This document shows positions 45,981 through 56,345 of a DNA stretch of 64,000 nucleotides, piece after piece. Numbering within the stretch: position 1 is the first letter of the stretch; every line of letters begins with the position of its first letter. Below the pieces are notes generated by a model. It did not search any database and had not been told where the DNA came from. It worked only from the letters and a program-made list of their open reading frames with translations. The stretch comes from Crocodylus rhombifer (lineage: Eukaryota; Chordata; Crocodylia; Crocodylidae), in the NCBI GenBank assembly GCA_038503035.1, contig JAVSML010025226.1:81949-145948 (forward strand). Reading direction: 5' to 3'. The position numbers and the translations under genes were made by a program.

Positions 45981-48103
45981 ATCCCTATGATTTGCTTTGC
46001 AGTTGTTTTTCTGTTTACAAAGGATGTAGGTTGTAACACATGTTCCCAGCAGTTAACTATCTGAATTTGTCTATACCCATTCCCAAACCTTTGGTGTCTA
46101 CCAAGCCTGATAGTACTTGCCAGAGAAGAGCCCAGAACCACCTCCATCACAAACTTCCAGGTCTGGAGCATCCCTATCTACTGTGGGACTGGCTGAGGCC
46201 ACGGTAATTCCTACTAAAAAGAACTGATCTTTGATCTCCATTGTCTCTTCCCTGGCCTGGTCAGGAAACACTACAACAAATTTAAAATACCTGAGTTGAA
46301 AATTTGGCCTCCTGTTTAAAGGTATAAGGATAGAGCTAGAGGTCTAACTTTAAACTTCATTGTTGAAAATTCTGGTCTTGTGTCTGTTCAGCTGCAAGTC
46401 ACTTGTGGCTCTCTGCCTTTTGACCAACATCATCACCACCTACTCAAAATGACTAATGTATTTACTGGACTTTGGCTTAATTTGCTTTTCCAGAACAGCT
46501 GAAAGCAGATATAAGTTCACAGACTTTGCTTCCAAGTATAGCAAATGTTTCATTTAATACCCTACCCATTCTAGGGGGATTCCTAACAATCTGCAGAGAA
46601 GGAAGAATTTATACATTAAATAGTGCAATGCAAAAGCACTGCAAATTTCAGTATCCCATTTGTGAAATCATATTCATGCATGATTGTTCAGTATTTACAG
46701 AGATTTAATAATAGCTCAATAGCTGTTTGCACCTAATAAATTCAAAGCAATTAATGCCTTAGTGTGTTTTAGCACAAGGATGTCAAACATACGGGTGTTA
46801 CATATCCAGTTTTCAGTTACTACTGGCAAAATCATCATTAGTTGGCAACAGAAAAAGCAGGTGGTGTAATGGTGGTGGCATTAAGCTCCTGAGCACCAGC
46901 TATGCTGATACAGTGGCTCCTGCAGCCATGGCAAGAAATCTTGTGGCCGGGATCCATGTGTGGGCTTCGTGGGATGGATGACCTACCATATAGCTCCTGA
47001 CAGGGAACAGGCCCTTCCAGTTTATTTGAATTAAACACCCTTGTGTTAAAGTATAGCACATTTTATTGTATATCTGTTCAACCCAGTGCAGATCAGTTTG
47101 GAAGTTTCATGACTAACTGTGAAGGGTCCCAACTATAGAAGAGCCAAATGAGGCCTTACTGTCTGAAAAAATCCTTAATACTTTTTATTTTTTTAACAGA
47201 ATTTGACTAAAGCTGTAATTTATGATACCTGACATAGCTCAGGAATGGGTTGTTGCATACACAGCATACCCTTTTTATGGGGCCCTAAACACAATTTGAA
47301 TCATATTGCACTAATAACTACGGAACTTCAGAAAATGCTCCGCAGACACAAAAATTTAGTAGATATGTTGGCTTGTGCTTGTAGTTGCTCAAACCTTAGG
47401 CACAGGAAGGGCGTGATGCTTCAGCAATGAATGCCTACTCTTGTCTCTGTGAAAGTGACATTGTGGAACTCAGTACTGCTTTTACAATATTCCTTGGCCT
47501 GTTGCAATCTTTTTACATTATGTAATCAAAAGGCAGAGACTGTTAAGGGAAATCTTCAGCTGAATACAATCCCTACAGCATGCTACATTTAAAAATAATG
47601 TGCTCACCTTTGTGATTTTTTTACAGTACTTCACCATACTCCATTGTAACTTAATTTTCCATAGTGTCAACCATTCTTTTGTCCATCCCCACTCGCAGTC
47701 TCATGCTTGCTGACCCATAGCTTCCTGCTGCTCCCATACAAAATTGCATTGTGAATGAAAGCACTTGCAGTGTGTTTAGCTTGAGATAGTATAACAAAAG
47801 GCTGCCAAATGGGACATGTGGTAGGCACTTATTTGTAATATTCCAAGATGGTCAAATCAAGGGCACTGCAAAGGCTGAAGATCTGTTCCTTAATAAAATA
47901 CTTGCTTTGTTCAACCAAGGGTTTTATTTATATATATTAGCCTGGTTGAAAGTAGGGATGAGTACATTTTTTTTCAGGAAATTCTTGAAGCCTGCAGCAA
48001 GGTTGTCCTGGAAGCATTCATGAATTTAGGTTGAATGTGACAAATAGTTTTGGCTAGATAATTTATTTTGGTGGCAGATTCAAAATACTGGTGCTGCTAG
48101 TAT
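45981..48103. other. Unique intergenic stretch
   Basis: No gene or repeat was recognised. Confidence 0.4.
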
Positions 48104-48213
48104 GTCAGTATTTAGAGCACTTGTCCAGCATCTGGCAAACCTTGGTATTCAATTCCTTTCTATGCCTAAAGGGATTCCCCCACTTCCCAGGAGAGTGCCC
48201 GAACCACTAGTCT
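48104..48213 (+). repeat. Two facing tRNA-like modules
   Basis: The forward module 48104-48160 has TATTTAGAGCACTTGTCC and GGTATTCAATTCC. The reverse module 48170-48213, read inward, has AGACTAGTGGTTCGGGCACT and CTCCTGGGAAGTGGG. This is the two-module form of the composites at 33.6 and 49.2 kb. Confidence 0.55.
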
Positions 48214-48380
48214 AAAAGATGTTCTGATATAGAAATGTTCTTAATCTCCCCTGTTCTGCTTTGGATTAAACAACAAAATATTGAGCAAAAGAATCCATGC
48301 GGACTGGACTTTCACCATGTGCCAGCTGTGTCCTTATACAGGGTCCCTTGCTTTAGGGAACATTAAGCATATGAAGGGAG

Positions 48381-48460
48381 GGCAGGGTGCTACCTTAAAG
48401 ACAACTAGCTGAGAGAGGCATAAGTTTTCATAAGCAGCTACCTGCTTCATTAGATACTGG
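48381..48460 (-). mobile_element. Repeat tail with hammerhead-like motif (Penelope-like?)
   Basis: Read on the minus strand this is CTAATGAAGCAGGTAGCTGC, then TTATGAAAACTTATGCC, then CTCTCTCAGCTAGTTGTC and TTTAAGGTAGCACCCTGCC. From memory, this resembles a repeat common in turtle and crocodile genomes whose intact form carries CTGATGA, a stem-loop, then GAAA. Hammerhead motifs of that kind are known from Penelope-like retroelements. The family label is uncertain. Confidence 0.5.
48424..48456 (-). ncRNA. Degenerate hammerhead ribozyme-like core
   Basis: On the minus strand the order is CTAATGA (one change from the hammerhead core CTGATGA), a perfect 6-bp stem AAGCAG / CTGCTT with a GTAG loop, then ATGAAAA containing the GAAA core. 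The G to A change in the first core should abolish cleavage, so this is a relic at best. Confidence 0.4.
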
Positions 48461-48490
48461 GAATGGGCTGACCTGGCCAAGCACCTCTAA

Positions 48491-48731
48491 GCATACATGT
48501 GACATTCAGGGCGGTTAGATCACTTTAAAAATGGCTACCCAATGAAACTTAGTTCATCTAATCCCTGTGTAGACCCCATTTGCCCCTTGATTCCCTCTGT
48601 GCATTCCACTGGCCTCCCTGATCTCCCCACGCCCCACCCCTCAGCTTCCCCATCCCAATTTACCTTAGATCAGGTGATTATTTTAAACTTGATCTAACTC
48701 CCCCTGGCCTCCCCAAATGTCTATACATACC
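48491..48731. mobile_element. MITE-like fold-back element
   Basis: The left end GCATACATGTGACATT and the inward-read right end GGTATGTATAGACATT agree at most positions. Both are followed by GGTTAGATCACTTTAAAA-like and AGTTAGATCAAGTTTAAAA-like arms. The interior is C-rich. No clear target duplication was seen. Confidence 0.6.
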
Positions 48732-49200
48732 CCAAGTATATAAAAGGATTTATTTCTTGATTCCAATTTTAGAACAACAACAAAAGGTATCATACTTTTT
48801 ACAGAACTTCGGATAACTGACTGTTAACTTCAGAATGATTCATAGGTTACAAAACAAATTCTATTACATTTGCTTTGTGATGCAGCCAGTCCAAATAATT
48901 CTCCTTTGTTTCCTCTATCAAAGACAGGTCTCAAAGCAGCCACTGTATACCTCTGTACTATGTACTGACATCACTAACAGTGCATATTTTCAAGCTGTAA
49001 AAACTACATGATCAATTTGACAATATTTAGCAACAGAAATTGTGTGGAGGAAGAGTTAAGAGATAAGAGAACCTTAAGCCTGTTCTCCCCCATCCTTTGC
49101 CCTACACATCGTTTTTCTTTCATATATAGTCTTCACTGATTTACACAGAGTCTTGTGTCTGGTAAAGGCAGCCCTCAAGACGTAAGAACAATGACTATAT

Positions 49201-49633
49201 AACCTAATGGTCTGAATGCTCATCTGAGAGGTAATCAAAATCTGTTCTCTACCTGACTCCAGTCTGGAATTTTATAACAAGATCTCCTGCTTTGCACGTG
49301 AGATTTTTTTGACCATCAGGATATATATAGTGAAAGTGTCCCTCAATCATCCTTTGCTGAAGTTAAAATTATGATTGAGCCAAAGAGAAAGAGTGAATGA
49401 CTTTCTCGCCTAGTGGTTAGGCCATCCACTCAGGAGATAGGACATCTGACTTCTAGTGCTTCAGTGAATGTTTAAATAGTCATAAAAAGATAGAGAGTAC
49501 CCCTAAGTGAGATTGTCCTGTGGCTGGGTGTCTAGGGCATTCTCCCAGGAGATGAGTTTGAATCCCTGCAGGTAGAATAGGGAATTGAACCTGGGTCCTC
49601 ACCGTCCTGGCTGAGTATCCTAAACTTGGCCAT
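49201..49633 (+). mobile_element. Composite of five tRNA-like modules, copy 2
   Basis: The modules lie forward (49201-49245), reverse (49270-49320), forward (49408-49463), forward (49521-49570), reverse (49576-49633), the same order as at 33649-34195. The third reads GCCTAGTGGTTAGGCCATCC. The fourth has GAGTTTGAATCCCTGCAGG. The fifth, read inward, has GACCCAGGTTCAATTCCC. The first pair is heavily eroded. Linkers before the third module (AAAGAGAAAGAGT) match the other copy. Modules four and five face each other and could form a long imperfect hairpin. Confidence 0.65.
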
Positions 49634-49639
49634 AGGGAA

Positions 49640-51190
49640 AAGAAAAGGTGAGCAGCCCTCTCTTCTCTGCTCATCTCCTGAATTTTTCCCTTTATTTCCT
49701 CTGCTTTTCTTTTCTGAAGTTGAAAAATGTTATTTCAAGTCAAATGGACTGTCTTGTGTCTTACTAAATGTTCTCTTTTGGGAGGTGGGTTTGAGGGGTA
49801 AGTCTCAGCAAGAAAAAACAAAAGTAGTCCAGATTTAGTTCAAATGGAATATTTTTCTTTCATTTTGTATTGGGCTGAAAAAAAAGAAAAGAAATACACA
49901 GGCAGACTTGAAAATTCTTTGAAGAAATATTTTCCAGAGAAATGTATTAGCTTTTGTAAAGGTGTTGGATGAATAGAAGACTAAAAGTTTGATCCCAAAC
50001 TAATTAAAATCTATAGAATTTATCCTACGGATATCAGTGAGTTATGGATTGGAGACTCTACTATTTTCATGGCAAGCATAGCTATTCGTGCTTCAGAATT
50101 AGTTCACTGAAAGGGTCTAAATGGAAATGCTGAACTCAACAACTCAACTGCCATAGAAAGAATAACTATATGATTTAAGTTAAAATCTGAATGCTTTTTT
50201 CATTATAAAGCACCTACACCTTTTCAACCAATCAGATCACACAGATGAGCTGGACAGTCTGTCTCCTGTCAAGATATTTTTTGTTCCAACAGAAAATCCA
50301 GTGGATTGCTCCAACCATCATTACTAGAGTGTGGGCAAGTGCCAAATATTTGCTGAGCACATCAATATGTTTCAGTATCAACGGCTGTGCAGTGGTTGAC
50401 TTGGAGGAAGAGTTAAGAGATAAAAAACTGGATGGAGCTGGGTCAAGGTATCAAAAGGGATGATATGTAGGTCTGATTTCAGATTTCAGTGTTGCCAGCC
50501 AAATTTACCATAAAGCAAAAGAGGGACACTTTCATCTGTCAGATCATTATCTAAGTTGTTATCACCCTTTGATCCAAAGCACAAATTTACATAAAATTAT
50601 AGACTTATATAAGAGTAAGCATATACATACAGCATTTTAGGACATGACTGTTGTCTAACTCACTTCACATACAAGCCTTGTCCTTTCAATGAGACAATGC
50701 ATAGAGTGTTCAACTTAACCAAGGCTGGCAGGATTTAACCTTGAATTAGGCCCTACACTACTTTAATTCTGAGTTAGAATCACTTAATATGAGTGCCACA
50801 GTTAGATTCTTCTTGTTGAAAACTTCAGGAAAATATTTTACACATTTGAAGCCTTTTTTTTTTTTACAACTTCTGAGACCTTTTTCCAAATAAACAACAG
50901 TTAAGCCCATTAATTTCTTCAAGCATAATGTGCTAGCATTTTACAACCCATCCCTGTTTTCACTACTAATTGCTCCACAGAAAAGAGATTTTTTTAAAAA
51001 GTTAACAAAACCAGAAGAATAGAGCAATTGTGTTTTTACTGGTATGTTTCTATACTGCAAAGGTGTACCCTTCAGTCACTTCACTAAATAGATAGCTTTC
51101 TGAGAAGAATTGGGAGCACGAGAAATGACATCATGGGTTAGAAAGGAAAAACGGGAATTTGATTACAGACACTAGGACCTGCAGTTGTAG
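49640..51190. other. Unique intergenic stretch
   Basis: No gene was recognised. A 20-bp word at 50403-50422 is identical to 49046-49065. Confidence 0.4.
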
Positions 51191-51197
51191 TCATTTA

Positions 51198-51955
51198 GGC
51201 TAGGGACAGATATTACACACAAACTGGTTTAAGTGATCAGAAACTGGTTTAAACCTGTAACAGAACAGATGATCACTGTACATAAAACAATTTGAGATTG
51301 GCTGAAACTGTTTTGAGATACTACATTCCGCCAGGTTTATCAGACTTAACTGATTTGGGTCAAACCAGTTTATGTAGCATCTGTCCCACACCCCTTACTG
51401 ATTTAAGGTAAACTGGACACCCCCAGCATCCTGGCATGCTCTGTGGGCTGAGAGGGGCTCTCTGCTCCACAGCAGGGCTAGCCCCTGCACTCTACTCCCT
51501 GGCTTCAGGTCCAGAGACTGCTTCTGCCCCTCCCCTCACCACTCCCTGCTAAGCAGAAATTCTCCCCGCCCCTCTGCCTTGCCTTTTATTAGCTAGTGGA
51601 CCACATGCTGGCCAGAGTCTCTGCTGAATCAACAGGCAAAATCAACTGTAGCTGGTAATGTCCCTCTGTTGTTTTTTAAATTAGGTGATAAACACTGTTA
51701 TCAATTCCCTGTTTGGTTAATTAGAGCTCCTGCCAGAGCCTGGCCACCTCCTCCTCCCTCTGAGCTCCATGCTGTGGAAGAAAGAGAAGGCTGCTCTAGC
51801 ACCACTTGGCTTCTAGCCTGAACCACTGCAGGCATGTGCTTGAATTTCTGGGATGTCTGTCCAGTTACAAAACTGATTTAGCCTAGCAAGGTTAGGCTAA
51901 CCTGCAAAGATTGAATCAATTCAGGCTCAGGCTTTTTGAATGTCTGGCCCTAGCC
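51198..51955 (-). mobile_element. GC-rich inverted-repeat DNA element, copy 2
   Basis: The ends are GGCTAGGGACAGATATT and, read inward, GGCTAGGGCCAGACATT, so the TIRs agree at 15 of 17 positions. The flanks ATTTA (51193-51197) and ATTGA (51956-51960) match at 4 of 5. The left 200 bp, rich in AAACTGGTTT, mirrors 1558-1749, and the rest matches 903-1557 in reverse. At 758 bp it is the more complete copy. It has no transposase frame. Confidence 0.7.
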
Positions 51956-52150
51956 ATTGATGTGGAGTCTGAGATAAGGTTTGCACTATGCAGGATTCTG
52001 CTGCACTGGGGAAAGTAAGATCAGGGAGACGTGGAGACAAAATGCAGCCTGAGCATAAATCTTGTTTCCAAAAATTTGATTTCTCTGTGGTACTTAAACT
52101 CTCACCTTCTTGATGTGTTTCCGATATGAGGTATATATGGTCCTTTATGG

Positions 52151-52357
52151 ACCAGATTTTTCAAGGGCTCAGATCTAGACAATTTTAGAGCTCATTTAGA
52201 TGTTTAAATAAGGACCACCTTTTCAAAAGTTTTCATTTCCTGTCATGACATATATGGCCAGATTATTAAAAGACCCTGATATGCTAAGATCTTTTGAAAA
52301 TCAGCTACTTATTTTGATATCTATGGAGGAGTTAAGCTTTTTTGAAAACCTGGTTCC
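52151..52357. repeat. Two adjoining fold-back relics
   Basis: ACCAGATTTTTCAAGGGCTC to CCTTTTCAAAAG (52151-52230) is followed by GGCCAGATTATTAAAAGACC to TTTGAAAACCTGGTT (52255-52355). The second has clear inverted ends. Both are of the GGCCAGATTTTC type. Confidence 0.5.
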
Positions 52358-52688
52358 AATTGTGTGTGGTGAGCTTTTTAAAAAATTGGGTTATAATGCC
52401 CATTATGACCTATGCATGTTTTTGGTTCCGCCCATGTTTTTCTTTTCATTTAAGAAACTTGCATTTTTTCCTTTTAAGCATATCATTCTTACTGTTAAAA
52501 ATGTCCTACAGCCATAAAGTTTGGATCCGCATTCACGCAGTCCTAGCCAAATTCAGAATGGACATTTGGGTGGTTGGATCCCATTTGCAGGTGATGACAT
52601 GAACAATGTGTTAGATGAAAATGAAAAAGGTGGTAATATCTGAGCTCTCTGGAGAGGGACTATTCACATTCCAAGATAAAAACTCTCA

Positions 52689-52757
52689 AGGCTTGATCCT
52701 GGTCTCAGTGAAGTCAATGAGAGTCTTTCCATTGTTGTCAGCAGAACCTGAATAGGA
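52689..52757. repeat. Palindromic fold-back element
   Basis: The left arm GCTTGATCCTGGTCTCAGTG, then AAGTCAATGAGAG, is inverted imperfectly by TCTTTCCATTGTTGTCAGCA, then ACCTGAATAGG. Confidence 0.55.
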
Positions 52758-53259
52758 CTTCAGTGTATCTCTAGACTGCAGTAATACAAAATTCTTTAAT
52801 GCGCATGCTTTTAAAATTAATTGATAGAACACTAACAGTTATTTTCTTGCCATAAGAGAATCAAGCACTTCATTCATTCATTCCAACTATTTTGAACTAT
52901 GGCTTGTATAAAGGTCTGTGTTCCCACTTAAACGATTATTTGGAGGAACTAAGAAAATAAAAACCCTATCAAGTTCTATATAATAATAGATAAATAAAAA
53001 ATCTGATGTTTGTAATGTCCATTGAAAAGGATGGCAATAGTATTTCTTTCCCACACTGTTTGTCTCTTTTTCAGTTGCCAAACTCGGCTATTTCCTCTGT
53101 GTTTCCAGCTGAGGCTGAGAGGATTTTCCTTTGCGTTTTTCATTGAGTGACATCACCAGCAGTGTTATCAGAACTATGGGAGTCATGTTACTTCATTAAC
53201 TTTTGCTGCTTGCACTGTTAGCCATGCAACATCTGAACACAAAATATTGAGGATTGTTT

Positions 53260-53520
53260 TTTCTTTCTTTTGTTTTAAAGAACCATCACATATGCAAAAA
53301 CCTGGCATGCAACTGGGTTTATCTGCTGCGTGTCTGCAACGACTACACTCCCAGATTAGTTATTCGTATATACAGATTATTAAATATAAACCTTTTTATT
53401 TGCTAAAAGTTTGATCTGTATATACAGTTGGGTTGCATTGTGGTTTTTAAATTCCTGTGCAGAGAATTTTATATTTAAAAATAATCTCGTTTGGTGCTTT
53501 CCAGATTCTCACTATTTTAA
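53260..53520. promoter_or_regulatory. Possible conserved non-coding block
   Basis: Unique AT-rich stretch with ATATGCAAA (octamer-like), CCAGATTAGTTATTCG and repeated CTGTATATACAG-like words, without repeat signatures. Constraint is only suspected. Confidence 0.2.
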
Positions 53521-53724
53521 AAACAAGTTGGTTGGGACAGAACAGTTGTCCTTATAATAAAATGCAGGGTCAGACTTTGTAGAAAGGTTCCATTTGTAAG
53601 TGTTTATAAAGGGTTAATAAATGATTAAGAGTGTGTTATAGATCCAAGTACTGTGTTTTATAGCATGGACTCTATCATAATCTAAAACAACTGATTAACC
53701 ATTTATTAAGGATTCTTAATAGTT

Positions 53725-54005
53725 TACAGGATGAGCAACAGTGGCACTGGTAGAGCAAAAGTGGTGGCAGGGCAAGCAGCAGCAGCAGTGAGCCAGGGGT
53801 TAATGCAGCCATTGCTCTCACTCTCCCCCCCCAAAGTTTTCTGCTGCTGACATGTCCCAGTGGGGCTCCAGAGTTGGGAATTTGGCAGTAGGCCCAACCT
53901 CATTCACCCTGCCCTGAATTCCTGGGCCTCTAGGAGCCCTGTGGGCCAAATGAAACAGTTCCATGGGTTGGATCCAGCCTGTGGGCCATATTTTTGCCAA
54001 CCTTG
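53725..54005. mobile_element. hAT-type relic
   Basis: The right part reads GGGTTGGATCCAGCCTGTGG, then GCCATATTTTTGCCAACC, the familiar right end of hAT/Charlie-like elements. The left end and 8-bp duplication are not resolved. Short frames on both strands are not coding. Confidence 0.5.
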
Positions 54006-55347
54006 GTTTGAGTCATTCTTTTGTTTCACATGGACTCAGTCTGTCTTCACTTTACTTCTGTCCTTAGATGAATGGGATTTAGTTTTGTAGACACAAGGGA
54101 TAATACTCAGAGAGGAAATTACATACCACATCAGAAAATATCATCTCTAATTTCATTAGTTAGTTGTAGCTATCAAGAAAGGCTCAACTCTGATCTTAGT
54201 TGGATCTGAGCTTCCTCTCACACTTTGAACAACATAGCATTCCCTTAGGTTAAAAGCATGCTAATGCTATGGATGTCATGTGCATTACACTGGGTACCTT
54301 TATGGATATAGACTTTTTGGGAACATTACAAGACAAAAACAACTTGTCCAATCAGTTCACTGATGTGTGGCATTTCCATGTATGTTTTCACTGTTTGGGG
54401 AAAGAGAATTAATAGAAGGGGACAAAAATAACTGCCTCTGGATAGTCATCTGCATCCTGGCTGGCTCTGGACTCAGAAATCCGACATCTGCTGAGCTGAT
54501 TTCTGGTGCAGCTAATATACTCACTGTAATTATCTGTGTTTGGCCACCAAGTGGGGAACTTTTGCTGAGTCCCTCAGATGGTAATTATCTCCAATCTCCA
54601 TGTTTTAAAGTCTTAACTAATGATCCCTAAGAAGAACTTCTCCCCAACCTCATTAACTAATTAAACAATTCAAAATAAAGAGTTATTCATGCTGCAAAAT
54701 ATTGCTGAGATGGCCTTTAGAGTGAGCATTAGCATTTCCACAGAATCCATAACCATTAGAAAACAGAACACAATGGCTCAGACAGTCTTGGATGTACTGT
54801 TTTGACAAGCTCTGCTATTACTTGTTAACAGGTTTCATCTGAACACCTCTGCCCACTGAATGGGCCTTTCCCTATAGGACTTCATACACTGAAGTTCTGT
54901 CTATTGTTCATCAGTGTCTTCAGCAATGCAGCAGAAGAACCATTGTAATCTTAGTATTCTGCTATGACTTTTCTTTCCAAATAATTAACAGACATGAGCT
55001 ACTGCAGGTTTTGAATGGGAATTTTATCTCCTTACATCAAAGACAGGCCCCAAAATGTATAGCATAAAAAGGCAGATACCCAGTTGGTGATCCTTTGCAT
55101 TTTCAACAGAATAATTTAGACAATTATAGAGGACAATAACTGGTTTTGATATAATTATGCCAGTTTACATGAGTTGAAGACCTGAGCAAACATTAATAAG
55201 CATAAGCTATAGAAGAACTTTAGCTCTGTTCATTAAAAATAGAAGAGCCGCAATTACCATAAAAGTTAGGTCAACTATTGTGAATGTATCAAGTGGGTGT
55301 TGCTAAACTTTAGAGAAGCGGATATATAACAGGGGCTCAGTCCTTCA
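54006..55347. other. Unique intergenic stretch
   Basis: No gene or repeat was recognised. Confidence 0.4.
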
Positions 55348-55410
55348 GGGCCTTATCCAAAACTCATTAAAATCAATGGGAAGCCTTCCATTTACTTTTG
55401 TGGGTTTTAT
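55348..55410. repeat. Palindromic fold-back element
   Basis: AAAACTCATTAAAATCAATG, then GGAAG, is mirrored by CTTCCATTTACTTTTGTGGG, then TTTT. Confidence 0.6.
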
Positions 55411-55839
55411 ACTATATTCTTTGAGAATAAAAGTGCAGCATCCCAGCAGTCTGACAGTGCATTCTAATTACTAGGGCACCCCAATGTATATTTTATTCAC
55501 TGGACACATCTGTAGTCCTTATATCTCTTTATTTTCATCACTGTCAACTGTCAGTAAATTGCTTTGCCCAAATCAGAATGCGTTAGGGGTTTGTTGTCTG
55601 TATTGTGAGCCAAGAATCCATTACTGGTTTTCTCAATACGCTGTCATTCCTAATCAGACACCACCCAACCTGGGGAATTATGTTGGCTTTAGCGAGGTGA
55701 TTCATTGGTTCATCCAGAGTTCTTCAGAAGAGGTTGTTGCTGTATCTCACATACATTGTCTAAATTGTTTACTGAAAATGAGAACACTGAGTACTTTCTT
55801 GTGAAATATCCTACAAGGATGTCTGATAACTGAGCTGGA

Positions 55840-56345
55840 ATGGAAATACCATGTATTTCTGCCTCTGAGGTCATCGTTGACAACCATTGGTCTCTGGAGA
55901 CCATGGAGATTGCACCTTTGGTGGGTTACCTGGTACCACCACAACTTCTTGAGTGGCAGAGGAGTCTGATGCATGGCAAGCAGACCCCCCAACAAGTTGC
56001 ACATACAAACTCAGAACTTGAGCTTGAACTGACATGCCTCTGATGCCTCTTTTCTAGCTCTTCATTGACCCTCTCCATCTTGAAGTTATATAGGCCGTGC
56101 TTCACAGCAGCTTTCCACTGTTGGCGGTCCAAAGCAATTGATTCCCAGGGTTGGCCATTGATACACAGCTCACAAAGGTTTTTCTTGCAGAGATCAACAA
56201 AATCGAATTTGGGCCATTCAAGTTGATGTTTGCCAGTGGCCAACATCTGTAGAGTATGTCCTTGGGGATTTGGCCATCATTCATATGACTGGGTATCTTG
56301 GCCTGTTGCAGAGGCCAATCCACTCAAACCCCACTAGCATGGGTT
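55840..56345 (-). pseudogene. LINE ORF2 C-terminal relic (non-CR1 clade)
   Basis: On the minus strand two frames show, in order, a degenerate copy of the motif usually seen as GRIPKDxLYGEL (here MNDGQIPKDILY at about 56280), then FVDLCKKNLCELCING, WESIALDRQQWKAAV and a cysteine/histidine cluster FVCATCWGVCLPC..CHSRSC near 55970. Vertebrate and invertebrate LINEs outside CR1 end with this arrangement (KDVCKRDM..WEDLAADR..C-x2-C..H..C). Frames switch near 56230, and stops lie upstream. The 3' flank CTCCATGGTCTCCAGAGACC may be untranslated tail. The exact clade is not settled. Confidence 0.6.

Noticed and set aside
49408..49633. tRNA genes
   Set aside because: D-arm and B-box-like words are present, but acceptor stems do not pair and the modules face each other as in a repeat.
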